The notes: generated by a model not told the origin, from the letters alone. DNA of 64,000 bases from Cellulomonas algicola (GCF_003851725.1 NZ_BHYL01000059.1:1-64000); one strand, 5' to 3'; positions 43,186 to 51,814 are shown, numbered from the stretch's first letter. Numbers and translations are program-made.

Positions 43186-43563
43186 CTATTCGACAAGGAA
43201 TCCGTCGTCGCCGATGAAGTCAGAGTATTCGTCGATCGGCATCTCGACGATGGACCGAACCGCACTGGTGACGCGCAGCGACCACGCACCGCCCCGGCCC
43301 AGAATGTGCAGGCGCATTGGCGCGCCGATGGCGATGCCTCTGCGACGCTCGTTGCCGACCGCGTAGTGCACTGAAAGCAGCGGAAGTGCGTCACCGTCAT
43401 CGTCCCGGCGCTGGAAGCGGTCAAAGTCGGCGTCAAGGGTGAGCGGTGCCCAACGTGTCACGACCACGTTGGGCCGCTGACAGACGAACAGGTGACGCGC
43501 CCCACGCTCGGTGACGACATCCCACGCACCGGAGCGACTGAACGGGTCAAGGACGCTCGTCAC
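43186..43563 (-). CDS. Unknown protein, family shared with the operon gene at 37309
   Basis: The 125-residue protein starts at GTG 43563 with a perfect AGGAGG six bases upstream. Its core LDPFSRSGAWDVVTERGARH and the strand series that follows align by eye with the gene at 37309 (IDPFTRAGVWAVVTASGAVH). Unlike that copy it is not in an operon with Phd-like genes, so it may be a solitary relative left by recombination. The function is unknown and no motif suggests an enzyme. Confidence 0.68.
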   Translation of the reverse strand: MTSVLDPFSRSGAWDVVTERGARHLFVCQRPNVVVTRWAPLTLDADFDRFQRRDDDGDALPLLSVHYAVGNERRRGIAIGAPMRLHILGRGGAWSLRVTSAVRSIVEMPIDEYSDFIGDDGFLVE

Positions 43564-43650
43564 GGCGTTCCTCCTCGGCGAGGTCACGCGACGGAGGGAC
43601 CGGTGATCGCGCTGCACGAAGTGGGCTGTCGTCCTGCGGGGCCGGCTCGG

Positions 43651-43887
43651 TCAGCGGTCGCCCGCATTGGAACTACCGGTCGCCGACTTGGTGCTGATGG
43701 AGACAAGCGTCCCGGATGAGGTGCTTGCGGACAACTCCGACGATGACCGCACCGTGTGGCCGTAGTGGGTGGCGTCCCTCAGTGGGGTCGCAACGTCCGC
43801 GCTGCGGATCGTGAACCTCTCGGCGTCGTCGGCTGCACCCCACTGCTGGACGCGGGGTCGGCGCCGGTCGAGATGACGATCGTGCAC
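43651..43887 (-). CDS. Possible gene fragment upstream of the unknown paralogue
   Basis: A 78-codon frame reads RVQQWGAADDAERFTIRSAD and continues with a Ser/Thr-rich tail. The third-position GC content looks coding. The upstream continuation lies in another frame (MVTRLVAWYVRERHERCTIV, about 43880-43940), suggesting a frameshifted gene. It lies just downstream of the polymorphic toxin immunity gene on the same strand, so it could be an old orphan immunity gene. Confidence 0.3.
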   Translation of the reverse strand: MHDRHLDRRRPRVQQWGAADDAERFTIRSADVATPLRDATHYGHTVRSSSELSASTSSGTLVSISTKSATGSSNAGDR

Positions 43888-44002
43888 CTCTCGTGCCGCT
43901 CCCGCACGTACCAGGCGACGAGTCTCGTCACCATTCTCGGTCGAACACCTTGCGCGGCGACGTGCTCAGGGACGGTCATCGGGGCCGGGGTAGGACCCGC
44001 GC

Positions 44003-44554
44003 TCAGGAAAGTTCGGCCAGACCAGCGGGCGTCAGCACGTGTGTGCCAGCAGTGAGCCGCTTCTCCACCCATACCGGCATGCGGTCTGGGGTCAGGTCGT
44101 TGATGCGGGCCCAGCCTTCCGCCAGTCTGTCCTGCAGCCACGGCGGCTGGTGCTCGACGTCGCGCGGGTGGGTGTGCTGGTCAGTGACATAGACGATTGG
44201 GTCAACCGCGACGTCCCAGGCAGGCTCGTGGTCGTAGTCGAATCGCGACGTCACCGCCGACGGGGGTGTCACCTGCAGGGTGAAGGTGTACCAGGTCCCC
44301 GCCCCCTCGCGGTACATGACGTCGCGCAGCTGCTTGGCAAGCTTCGCGACATCGCGCGGTGCGAGTGGTTGCGCTTGACGGTCCGGGTACGACACCTGCA
44401 GGCGTCCCTCGCTGGTGGACGAGACCGCGATGCGGCGATAGTCGAGAACCGTCCAGCCCGGCGCGACGGAACCGACCAGCGACCGCGCGATGGCGTCGAT
44501 GAGCCGGGCCTGCGCAAGCATCGGCGGGAGACCTTCGACGTCAGTCGACGACAT
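44003..44554 (-). CDS. Putative immunity protein for the adjacent endonuclease toxin
   Basis: The 183-residue protein begins MSSTDVEGLPPMLAQARLID and shows alternating helices and strands (GWTVLDYRRIAVSSTSEGRL, then GTWYTFTLQVTPPSAV), with no signal peptide. It matches no immunity family I can name, but its ATG overlaps the toxin gene stop by 14 bases on the same strand, the standard position for a cognate immunity gene. Tight coupling would ensure protection of the producer cell. The length is normal for such proteins. Confidence 0.68.
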   Translation of the reverse strand: MSSTDVEGLPPMLAQARLIDAIARSLVGSVAPGWTVLDYRRIAVSSTSEGRLQVSYPDRQAQPLAPRDVAKLAKQLRDVMYREGAGTWYTFTLQVTPPSAVTSRFDYDHEPAWDVAVDPIVYVTDQHTHPRDVEHQPPWLQDRLAEGWARINDLTPDRMPVWVEKRLTAGTHVLTPAGLAELS

Positions 44555-46787
44555 TCTCGAACACCTTGTCCTTCCAGGCACCGTTCTCGGACCACTCCAC
44601 GAGGATGCTGTCCGGGACCCGGCTCGATCCTACGTAGTCGGGTGTGATCCTCACGCTGACGTGGACGGGAGGGTGCCCGTCGATGAGCGAGCGCCACTGC
44701 TGCTCGAGCTCGTAGAAGCTGCCGGGACCGGAGCGGTTGACGCGTTCGAGCATCGCGACGATGTTGACGTACTCGCCGCCGCCGCCGTACATGTTCGCGT
44801 ACAGGTGGCCGCCGTCGTACCCAGGACCGCCCTCGGCGCCGACGCGCGTCTGTACAGACTCGGACCGGTCCGCCGCCCCGAGGGCCAGGTCGTCTGTATA
44901 TGCGACCTCCGTGCGCCCGTCGAGGCCGATCTCGAAGACGTGCGCGCCGCCGTGGTGCGGGTGGACGACGTAGGTGACGCCGTCCTGAGGGTTGTTCAGG
45001 TCGGCGTTGAGGTTGTTCAAGCCGCCGTAGGTCGTCTCGACGTACCGGACTCTCCCGTCGGCGTCGGTGTAGAAGTCCCCGCGGCCTTCCACGCGGTAGA
45101 GCGTCGAGGGGGCGAGGTCGGTGCGGGCGGCGAACGGCGTCCGCGACCCCGGGAAGCCGGAGTCGTCCGGTCGCACAGTGACCTCGAGCTCGGACGCGGG
45201 CCGCGGATACAGGTCCGGCACCGTCCGACCGTGCAGGGCGCCTGGCGCTGCGCCGGTCGGCGGCACGTCCGCGCGGGGCGCGGTCGCGTCCGGGGGCGGG
45301 CCTCCAGGGGAGCCCGCACCCCCGACGTGAGGCGTACCTCCGTCGAGCAGGCCACCACTGTGCGGAGCGTCGGCCCTGTGGCCGCCTCCCGGGCTCCCGT
45401 CGCCGCCGGTCCCACCAGAGGCCTGGTCGGCACGACCGTCGGCGGTGACGAGCTCCCGCTCGGGCACGTGGGCGCGCTCGGGCGCGTGTGTGCCGTCGAC
45501 AGTCGCACGGCTCTGCGGCATGGCGTCGACGTCGCGGACCGCGACGCCGCCGAGGCCGTCGTGGACGGTTCCCGAAGGCAGGTCGTCGAGCGTGCTGGTC
45601 GCGGGCGGCAGGTCGAGGGTGAGCGTCTCGTCCAGGCCCTCGACTCCGCGCAGGCCGGCGACGAGGTCGTCGAGCCGCGGGAGCGCGCCCCGCAGGCCGC
45701 GTGCCCCGAGGGCGAGCGGGTCCGTGAGGTCGACGATCTCGGCGCCGCGGGCCAGCCACGCCGAGACCTTGGCACCCTTGCCCGCCGCGTTGGCGGCGGT
45801 CGCGGCGCCCTTCGTCCCGGACACCGCAGCACCGGCGGGCAGGAGGACGGTCGCGATATTGAAGACCGCACCGCCGGCCGCGCGGCCCGGGTCGTCGTCC
45901 CAGGTGTCCCACGAGACCATGCCCTTGCCGAGCCCGATCCACGCGGTGCCGGTGCGCTGGGCGGAGTACACGCCGCTGCCGTCCGACAGGTGCATGACGA
46001 CACCCATGACGGTGAACGGGAACAGGTCCGACATGCCCATCCAGGTCTCGCGCAGCGTCGCGTTCGAGTACCGCCAGTCCCGGAACCCCACGAACCCCGC
46101 GAGCCCGGTCACGGTGCCCCACAGCCCGTCGACCACGACTCCGTCCCACACGAACCGCTTGACCTGGACCGCCGCCGCCTTCGGGCAGGCGTCCTCCCGC
46201 TTCACCGCCGAGCCCCACGGCATCGCCGCCTCCGCCGGCAACGCGGCGTAGCCATACCCGAGCGGGTCGTCCTCGCCGGTCGACGCATGCCACGGCGCCG
46301 CGCAGTACAGCGCCCGGATCTCGTTCGCGCACGCCCGCTCGGCCTCCCACAGGGCGACCTGCTGAGCGTTGACGCGCTCGACCAGGTCGGTGTTCGCGTC
46401 CACCAGGCCCTGGTCCTGCCGCCACTCGCTGTTCGACGCGATCGAGCTCCGGAACGCGCGCGCGTCGGTGCGGGTCCGGGCGAGCGACGCCTTGATCGGC
46501 CGGATCGCCTCCGCGTACCGGCGCAGCGCCGCGGCCAGCAGTTCGACCCCGTCGCCGACGTCGCGCGCACCCGTCTCCACGGGATCCATCACCGTGAACA
46601 ACCGGCCGGCCTCGGGCGCCTCGTAGACCGCCGACAGCCCACGCCACCGAGCGACGGCCTGCGCGCCGTGCTCCCGGAGCGCCGCACCCTGCGCCGCGAG
46701 CGCGTCCGCCGCGGCCAGCACGCCGTCCGGGTCGAGGGCGTCGCCCGGGATCGTGGTCGGGTCGATCGCGCGGTGGAGCGTCGACAT
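44541..46787 (-). CDS. Polymorphic toxin with DNA/RNA non-specific endonuclease C-terminus
   Basis: The 748-residue protein has a helical N-terminal part (residues about 1-180, with LAAQGAALREHGAQAVARWR) resembling WXG/LXG-type secreted toxin leaders, a middle with hydrophobic stretches around 260-340, a long Gly/Pro/Asp-rich linker (about 430-560), and a C-terminal nuclease. The tip contains YDGGHLYANM (His661) followed by NIVAMLERVN, the pattern of Endonuclea_NS_2 enzymes that cut DNA and RNA. No Sec signal is present, so export through a type VII-like route is inferred. ATG 46787 is chosen because the N-terminal homology begins there. The immunity gene overlaps its 3' end. Confidence 0.82.
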   Translation of the reverse strand: MSTLHRAIDPTTIPGDALDPDGVLAAADALAAQGAALREHGAQAVARWRGLSAVYEAPEAGRLFTVMDPVETGARDVGDGVELLAAALRRYAEAIRPIKASLARTRTDARAFRSSIASNSEWRQDQGLVDANTDLVERVNAQQVALWEAERACANEIRALYCAAPWHASTGEDDPLGYGYAALPAEAAMPWGSAVKREDACPKAAAVQVKRFVWDGVVVDGLWGTVTGLAGFVGFRDWRYSNATLRETWMGMSDLFPFTVMGVVMHLSDGSGVYSAQRTGTAWIGLGKGMVSWDTWDDDPGRAAGGAVFNIATVLLPAGAAVSGTKGAATAANAAGKGAKVSAWLARGAEIVDLTDPLALGARGLRGALPRLDDLVAGLRGVEGLDETLTLDLPPATSTLDDLPSGTVHDGLGGVAVRDVDAMPQSRATVDGTHAPERAHVPERELVTADGRADQASGGTGGDGSPGGGHRADAPHSGGLLDGGTPHVGGAGSPGGPPPDATAPRADVPPTGAAPGALHGRTVPDLYPRPASELEVTVRPDDSGFPGSRTPFAARTDLAPSTLYRVEGRGDFYTDADGRVRYVETTYGGLNNLNADLNNPQDGVTYVVHPHHGGAHVFEIGLDGRTEVAYTDDLALGAADRSESVQTRVGAEGGPGYDGGHLYANMYGGGGEYVNIVAMLERVNRSGPGSFYELEQQWRSLIDGHPPVHVSVRITPDYVGSSRVPDSILVEWSENGAWKDKVFENVVD

Positions 46788-47163
46788 CGTGGCCCCCGGC
46801 GGATCGGACGAAACGAACGCGCTGACCCTAGCGGCTGCCATCCTGACCGTGAGGCTGATGACCGGTGCACCACACGATCGCAGGACCCCGCCGGAGTTGG
46901 CTCCCGATGACGCCATGCCGGACGGGGCATCGCCGTCGCGGAGGCGACGACATCGTGGATCCAACCCGGGAGGGGAGTTGGCGCTGCAAGGGGCAAGAGC
47001 GCGCGGGACATCGGCAGCGGCGCCAATGCTTTGCCCGCCGCTGCGTGCGATTCCCGCTCTCGCGTCGCTGACAGCGCGGACGTTCGCGAAGGCGCCATTG
47101 GGCGCGCGGTTCGGCCGCTTCATCGCCGGTCTTGCGACCCCGGTGTGGGCCACCAGCCTTTTC
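46788..47163. other. Toxin promoter region
   Basis: No gene is supported. The first 100 bases upstream of the toxin start should hold its leftward promoter, though no strong -10/-35 pair stands out. A plus-strand frame continuous with the pseudogene at 47164 starts within this stretch at 47026 but has no ribosome site. Confidence 0.35.
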
Positions 47164-47648
47164 ATGACGCGACGCCGGCTCTACCACGCTGCGGGTCGCG
47201 CCGGACGCGCTGTTGTCGTCGTTCAGCCGACAAGCCGGCGCCGACCAGACCAGGTGCGCGGTGTCCTGGAGTTCGCCGCAGTGGCACTTGCGGTGGCCGT
47301 CTCGTTCGCCATCGTGCGCGCGGCTGTCGATTCCCGCTGGGGGTCGACGTCGCACCGATCGTCTTCATTGCACTTCTCGTCAGTGCATTGGCCTACGTGT
47401 CGACGATGTACGCCCCCTACACGGGGCGGATCTGGAATGCCGGCCCTCACGTTCAGTCGGACTGGACTGTCTCGCTGGCGGCCGCCGATTACGCCGCCGG
47501 GCTGTTGACGATCCGACGCCAGATCGCGCGTACGACACAGGCAGGCGATCTCATCGAGCTCTGCGCCCACGATGGGCGCTTGGTCAGCGTCTACTCGCAA
47601 CTGGGGTTCGAGCAAGCTACGCCAGACGCTGCACGCATGACACTGAGG
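47164..47648 (+). pseudogene. Frameshifted membrane protein with GNAT-like C-terminus
   Basis: The frame from ATG 47164 gives MTRRRLYHAAGRAGRAVVVV and a membrane segment (FAAVALAVAVSFAIVRA). At a G5 run (47339-47343) the coding signal jumps to another frame, continuing VDVAPIVFIALLVSALAYVS and TMYAPYTGRIWNAGPHVQ. The end, GDLIELCAHDGRLVSVYSQL then GFEQA and RMTL, resembles the last strands of a GNAT acetyltransferase. A one-base indel in the G run would join the parts. It may be a true pseudogene or a sequencing error. The 3' end overlaps the convergent regulator gene. Confidence 0.55.
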
Positions 47649-47923
47649 GCTTCAGCGGGCAGCAACCTTCCAGTCGGTTCGTCGCGCGTCGCGAGGCGGG
47701 CCGCCAGGCCCTGGCGCGCTTCTGCGTCGGCGAGCGCACTTCGCGCGCGCAACGCGGCCTCGACGTCCGTGGCGCGATAGCGGCGGTGCCCGCCCGCGGT
47801 GCGTTCTGCCGGAAGCAGGCCCGCGTCCGTCCATCGCCGGACGGTGCCGATCGAGACCGAGAAGCGAGTCGCTACGTGCTTGATCGACAGCAGGTTCTCT
47901 GCATCATTGCCTCGGCTGACCAC
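47591..47923 (-). CDS. MerR/BldC-type helix-turn-helix protein
   Basis: The 110-residue protein has a winged-helix core LSIKHVATRFSVSIGTVRRW then TDAGLLPAERTAGGHRRYRA, matching MerR-type and BldC/excisionase DNA-binding domains, with a short Ala/Arg-rich helical tail. There is no effector domain. The conserved GGHRRYR wing is intact. Its target is unknown. Its 3' end overlaps the decayed membrane-protein gene on the other strand, so that gene has probably been overwritten or is not functional. Confidence 0.8.
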   Translation of the reverse strand: MVSRGNDAENLLSIKHVATRFSVSIGTVRRWTDAGLLPAERTAGGHRRYRATDVEAALRARSALADAEARQGLAARLATRDEPTGRLLPAEALSVMRAASGVACSNPSCE

Positions 47924-48137
47924 AGCCGCACCCTAGAGGCCAGACACGCATGACATGTGACCGGTGTCACAGCGACCGTGAGTGACAATCGGTACTCGGG
48001 CGGGAACTCACAGGTGGTGTCGCACAGCGGCCCCTCCGACTGACACGGCGACTGGCCGTGTCAGTTCGGAGTTGCGGACGGCGGGCGTAACGGTCGCTGT
48101 CCGCCACCTAGGTAGTTCCGATCAGACTGGAGGAACG

Positions 48138-48452
48138 ATGAGGAGAGCTGGAGCCGCGTTCGCCGCGGTGCTGCTGCTCACGATCGCGGTGGCCTCGCCT
48201 GCCGCAGCAGTCGTCAGCAAGTCCGGCAGCAAGACCTGCTACGCCCCGAACTCGAACTCGTACACAGTGGGCCTCGCGAACGGCAACGTGAACATCAAGG
48301 GCCCCGGCGGCACCACTGCGTACTACGTCGGCGACTCCACCTGGGTGACGCGGACGCGCGCTGGCGCCTACGGCGGTGGCAGCTGGTTCGTGAACTCCGA
48401 TCGGTCGCTGAACGACCCCGGCACCTACGCCGGATGCACAGGAGCGGTCTGA
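48138..48452 (+). CDS. Small secreted protein heading an ABC exporter operon
   Basis: The 104-residue protein starts at an ATG with a GGAGGA site and has a Sec signal peptide (RRAGAAFAAVLLLTIAVASP, cleavage after AAA). The mature 78 residues are Gly/Ser/Tyr-rich with two Cys (KTCYAPNS and YAGCTGAV at the end) that could form a disulphide. Size and context (a lipoprotein, an adaptor and an ABC pair follow) recall lactococcin-972-type bacteriocin clusters, but the sequence itself does not match that family to my eye. It could be a bacteriocin or the substrate of the exporter. Confidence 0.72.
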   Translation: MRRAGAAFAAVLLLTIAVASPAAAVVSKSGSKTCYAPNSNSYTVGLANGNVNIKGPGGTTAYYVGDSTWVTRTRAGAYGGGSWFVNSDRSLNDPGTYAGCTGAV

Positions 48453-48455
48453 CCG

Positions 48456-49028
48456 TTGCGAACGACGATGCGTGACCACGTCCGACTGATCGTCGTGGTT
48501 GGCGCCGTCACGGCGCTGACGGGGTGCACTACCCCGTCAGCGCCATCGCCGGAGCCGACTGCCGGGACCGCCGCACCCACGACGGGCGCTGAAGGTGCGC
48601 CGGTCTACCCGGCGTACGAAGGATCGTGGGACGAGTGGTCGCAGGACTTCATGACCTGCATGCGGGACGAGGGATGGCAGATCGAGCCCGGTGATCCCAA
48701 CGACGGCATCAGCTTCGAGTACGGCGTGGTCGACGACGACCAGATGGACTCGTTGATGGCGTCGCAGGACACCTGCAACATGTCCGTCGGTCGGATCGTC
48801 GCTCCCGAACTGGACGACGCGGCGCTCACGGAGTTCTACGGTCGTTTGGTTGATCACTACGACTGTCTGGTGTCGGCGGGTTTCAGTGCTGAGGCGCCTC
48901 CGACAGTCGAGGTGTACATCGACCGCCAACGTTCCGGCGCGGCGACGTGGGATCCCATGAGCGGCGTCCCGTCGGAGGACTACACATCGGCCCTGTCTGC
49001 ATGCCCGCGGCCGGTATTCGGGCAATGA
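48456..49028 (+). CDS. Lipoprotein in the ABC exporter operon
   Basis: The 190-residue product has a lipoprotein signal (RLIVVVGAVTALTGC), a Pro/Thr/Ala linker, and a domain with several Cys residues (DFMTCMRDEGWQ, QDTCNMSVGRI, HYDCLVSAGF, SACPRP). The TTG at 48456 has a GGAGCGG site upstream; an ATG at 48468 is the alternative. The gene starts 3 bases after the small secreted protein gene, and its stop overlaps the next start by four bases. In similar clusters such lipoproteins protect the producer, but that is inference. Confidence 0.75.
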   Translation: MRTTMRDHVRLIVVVGAVTALTGCTTPSAPSPEPTAGTAAPTTGAEGAPVYPAYEGSWDEWSQDFMTCMRDEGWQIEPGDPNDGISFEYGVVDDDQMDSLMASQDTCNMSVGRIVAPELDDAALTEFYGRLVDHYDCLVSAGFSAEAPPTVEVYIDRQRSGAATWDPMSGVPSEDYTSALSACPRPVFGQ

Positions 49029-50083
49029 GTCGCGCATGGCGAGCTCGCGCGGCGTGGGCGATCAGCCTCGTCGCGGTAGGAGCCCTCGCGTTCTGGGCGG
49101 GGGGCCGGTTCGCCGAACCGCCGCCGCCCCCTGCGGCCGAGCCGACGGACGTCGCGTACGAGGTCATCGACGGACAGGTTGGCTTCTCCCAGAGCTTCGC
49201 AGGACGTGCTCAATGGGACCGGTCGCCCGGTACACCGGCGGCGGTCAGTGGAACGGTCACGTCGGTCAGTCTCCCCGCGGATGGCGTGGTGAGCGCAGGA
49301 CAGGTCGTGATGACGGTAAACCTGCGCCCGGTCGTCGTCGCGCAGGGCGCCGTGCCGGCCTTCCGGGCGATGCAGCGCGGCGACCGAGGCCCAGACGTCG
49401 CCCAACTGCAGCAGCTGCTACGGCAGCTCGGGTATGCCGCGCCGGAAAGCTCGGCATACGACGCAGCAACGGCGTCCGCGGTTCGCTCGTGGCAGCGCGC
49501 GATCGGCTTGCCGGTCGACGGCGTCGTAGCTGCGGGTGACGTGTTGTTCTTGCCTACGCTCCCAGGTCGGCTCGCTCTCGCTGAGGATGTGCGTGTCGGT
49601 GCAGTGGTCGCGGCCGGCGAGGCCTTGTTCGACGTTCTGTCCGCAGAACCCAAGGTGACGGTGACTCTTGACGCTGCTCAGGTTGCGACCGTGCCGCAGG
49701 ACGCGGCAGTGACGGTTCGAGTCGGCGACCGCCGATGGGAGGGCGTCATCGCGAGCTCTACGACCGTCGATGACGGCTCAATGGTGCTGGCCCTCACTGC
49801 TGTGGACGGCACGCCGGTGTGTGGAGAGGACTGCGCCGCGATCCCTCCGATAGGGGTGCTCAACGTCTCTGTGGACGTCATCGTCACCCCAGCAACTGAC
49901 GGGCCGGTCGTACCGACCTCGGCCGTAAGAACGACGCCCTCAGGGGCCACGGTCGTAAGGGCGGCGCCCGATGGCCAGGAGAAGCCCGTGGAGGTGCTGG
50001 CGAGTGCTCGAGGACTTGCCGTCGTCGAGGGCATCGAGGTCGGCGACCTCATCCTCGTTCCCGCTGCCTCGGCGGGCGCGTGA
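49025..50083 (+). CDS. HlyD-like adaptor with peptidoglycan-binding domain
   Basis: The 352-residue protein has an N-terminal membrane anchor (AAWAISLVAVGALAFWAGGR) and a biotinyl-lipoyl-like segment (PAAVSGTVTSVSLPADGVVS). A peptidoglycan-binding type 1 domain is inserted at about residues 115-165 (RGDRGPDVAQLQQLLRQLGY then RSWQRAIGLPVDGVV), and beta-barrel segments follow. This is the periplasmic/wall adaptor plan of actinobacterial MacA-like exporters, joining an ABC permease to the cell wall. Starts and stops overlap the neighbouring genes by four bases, so the adaptor, ATPase and permease form one complex. Confidence 0.87.
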   Translation: MSRAWRARAAWAISLVAVGALAFWAGGRFAEPPPPPAAEPTDVAYEVIDGQVGFSQSFAGRAQWDRSPGTPAAVSGTVTSVSLPADGVVSAGQVVMTVNLRPVVVAQGAVPAFRAMQRGDRGPDVAQLQQLLRQLGYAAPESSAYDAATASAVRSWQRAIGLPVDGVVAAGDVLFLPTLPGRLALAEDVRVGAVVAAGEALFDVLSAEPKVTVTLDAAQVATVPQDAAVTVRVGDRRWEGVIASSTTVDDGSMVLALTAVDGTPVCGEDCAAIPPIGVLNVSVDVIVTPATDGPVVPTSAVRTTPSGATVVRAAPDGQEKPVEVLASARGLAVVEGIEVGDLILVPAASAGA

Positions 50084-50715
50084 TCAGCGTCGACGCGTTG
50101 ACGTTCGGCTACGGGCCGCGAACCGGGCCCGTACTGAACGACCTGACCTGCAAGTTCAGCGAGGGTGCGCTCACGACCATCACGGGGCCGTCGGGCGGGG
50201 GGAAGTCGACGCTTCTGTATCTGCTCGGGCTGATGCTGACGCCGACGGCTGGAACGGTGGTGCTGGACGGCGTGGCGACCGCGCGCCTGCCCGATGGTGA
50301 GCGAGCGAGGTTGCGGGCAACACAGATCGGATTCGTTTTCCAGGACGCGGTTCTCGACCCCGCGCGAACCGTGCTGGACAACGTGATGGAGGGAGCGCTG
50401 TTCACGGGCACCTCACGTCGTGTGGCGGAGCGCCGAGCGCGTGACCTGCTCGGGGCGCTCGGCGTTGAGCATCGACACGACCATCGGCCCGGTCAGATCT
50501 CAGGAGGGCAAGCGCAGCGCGTCGCGCTGTGCCGCGCACTGATGAAGAGCCCCACGATCATCTTGGCGGACGAGCCGTCTGGCAATCTCGACCCCGCATC
50601 TGCGGACGTCGTGTGGGACACCCTCCGGGAACGTGCCCAATCCGGAGCCACGGTCATCGTGGCAACGCACGACCCACTGCGGGCGCCCACCGGGGACGCC
50701 CGGGTGCAGCTGTGA
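50080..50715 (+). CDS. ABC transporter ATPase (MacB/LolD-like)
   Basis: The 211-residue subunit has Walker A GPSGGGKST (residues 36-44), Q-loop FVFQDAVLDP, signature ISGGQAQRVALCRAL, Walker B TIILADEPSGNLDPA and the H-loop HDPLR. This set belongs to the LolD/MacB type of ATPase that powers FtsX-like permeases in a mechanotransmission manner. The GTG start overlaps the adaptor stop (GTGA) and the stop overlaps the permease start. The substrate is probably the small secreted protein or another envelope peptide. Confidence 0.93.
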   Translation: MISVDALTFGYGPRTGPVLNDLTCKFSEGALTTITGPSGGGKSTLLYLLGLMLTPTAGTVVLDGVATARLPDGERARLRATQIGFVFQDAVLDPARTVLDNVMEGALFTGTSRRVAERRARDLLGALGVEHRHDHRPGQISGGQAQRVALCRALMKSPTIILADEPSGNLDPASADVVWDTLRERAQSGATVIVATHDPLRAPTGDARVQL

Positions 50716-51809
50716 CCTCGCTGCGGAGTCTGCTTGGCGAATCAGGACGGGTCGCGTTCGCCAACCGTGCCAGCTCTCTCGTCGTCGTCGCAGTAACGGC
50801 AGCAACCTGCCTACTCGCGCTTGCGACGGCCGGAAGGTCGGCGGCGACTGAGTCGGCCGTCGTCGCTTCCATCGACCGCGCGGGTTCGCGTCTCATCGTG
50901 GTGACCAGCGCCTCGCCAGAAGACAGGCCACCCCCGGACTTCGTGCGCCGCGCGACGGCACTCGCGGACGTCGACTGGGCGCTCGCTGTCGGACCGGCGA
51001 TCGACGTCCGCAACGCCGCAGTGTCCGCCGCCGCTGCGGTGCCGGCACGAGCGATGTACGGCGACCCGCCCCCAGACTTGCGGCTGTTGGCCGGCCGATG
51101 GCCAGCGCAAGGTGAGGTCATCGTGAGTTCAGCCGTTGCGCCGCAGCTCGGCCTGACGGCCGCCGCAGGCTCTCTTGTCGCTACCGACGGGAAGGGCAGC
51201 TGGGACGTCGTCGGCACATTCGAAGCGGAGGGCGCTCTCACCGATCTCGATCGAGTCGTCCTGCTCGGCCCCGACCGCGATCAGTCGGTGGGCGTCTTGT
51301 ACGCCGTAGCCAGCACCCCGCAGAGCGTTGCGCCCGTGTCTCGGCTTTTGCGACAGATTGCTGACGTGCGCGATCCGACGACGCTGAGCGTCACTACGTC
51401 CGACGAGCTCGTCGAGCTGTCCGCGGTGGTCACCGGCCAGCTCGGGGTTGTCGCTCGGCAGCAGGCTTCCGGAGCGATGGCCGCTGGCCTGATCTTCACT
51501 GCGGTGACTTTGTACGCATCGATCGGTGCGCGGCGACGCGACTTCGGACGCCGTCGCGCGCTTGGGGCAAGCCGGTCGGCGCTCGTGGTTCTCGTCGTCG
51601 GTCAGGCGATGTGGCCCGCGCTGGTCGGCGTCGCCCTCGGAACGGCCGGCGGGCTCGCTGTGGTTGCCCGAATCACCGGTGGACAACCTCCCGTGCCCTT
51701 CACAGCGGCGGTGAGCGTGCTCGCGGTCATCAGTGCGGTCGTCGCGAGCGTTCCCGCTGCGCTCGCGGCGGCCATGCGGGACCCGGTGCAGATCCTGCGA
51801 GTGCCGTGA
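50712..51809 (+). CDS. ABC transporter permease (FtsX/MacB-like)
   Basis: The 365-residue protein has one N-terminal membrane segment (SSLVVVAVTAATCLLALATA), a large extracytoplasmic domain of about 200 residues, and three C-terminal segments (AAGLIFTAVTLYASIGARRR, then a segment around LVVLVVGQAMWPALVGVALG and one around AAVSVLAVISAVVASVPAAL). The loop RRRDFGRRRALGASRSALV between segments is the FtsX signature where the permease meets its ATPase. This is the MacB/FtsX plan with four helices. It is the last gene of the operon. A hairpin at 51815-51832 follows. Confidence 0.9.
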   Translation: MTSLRSLLGESGRVAFANRASSLVVVAVTAATCLLALATAGRSAATESAVVASIDRAGSRLIVVTSASPEDRPPPDFVRRATALADVDWALAVGPAIDVRNAAVSAAAAVPARAMYGDPPPDLRLLAGRWPAQGEVIVSSAVAPQLGLTAAAGSLVATDGKGSWDVVGTFEAEGALTDLDRVVLLGPDRDQSVGVLYAVASTPQSVAPVSRLLRQIADVRDPTTLSVTTSDELVELSAVVTGQLGVVARQQASGAMAAGLIFTAVTLYASIGARRRDFGRRRALGASRSALVVLVVGQAMWPALVGVALGTAGGLAVVARITGGQPPVPFTAAVSVLAVISAVVASVPAALAAAMRDPVQILRVP

Positions 51810-51814
51810 TCGTT

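Noticed and set aside
48138-48452. Lactococcin 972 family bacteriocin
   Set aside because: The operon logic is similar, but the mature sequence has two Cys residues and lacks the Trp/Tyr/His pattern I associate with that family.
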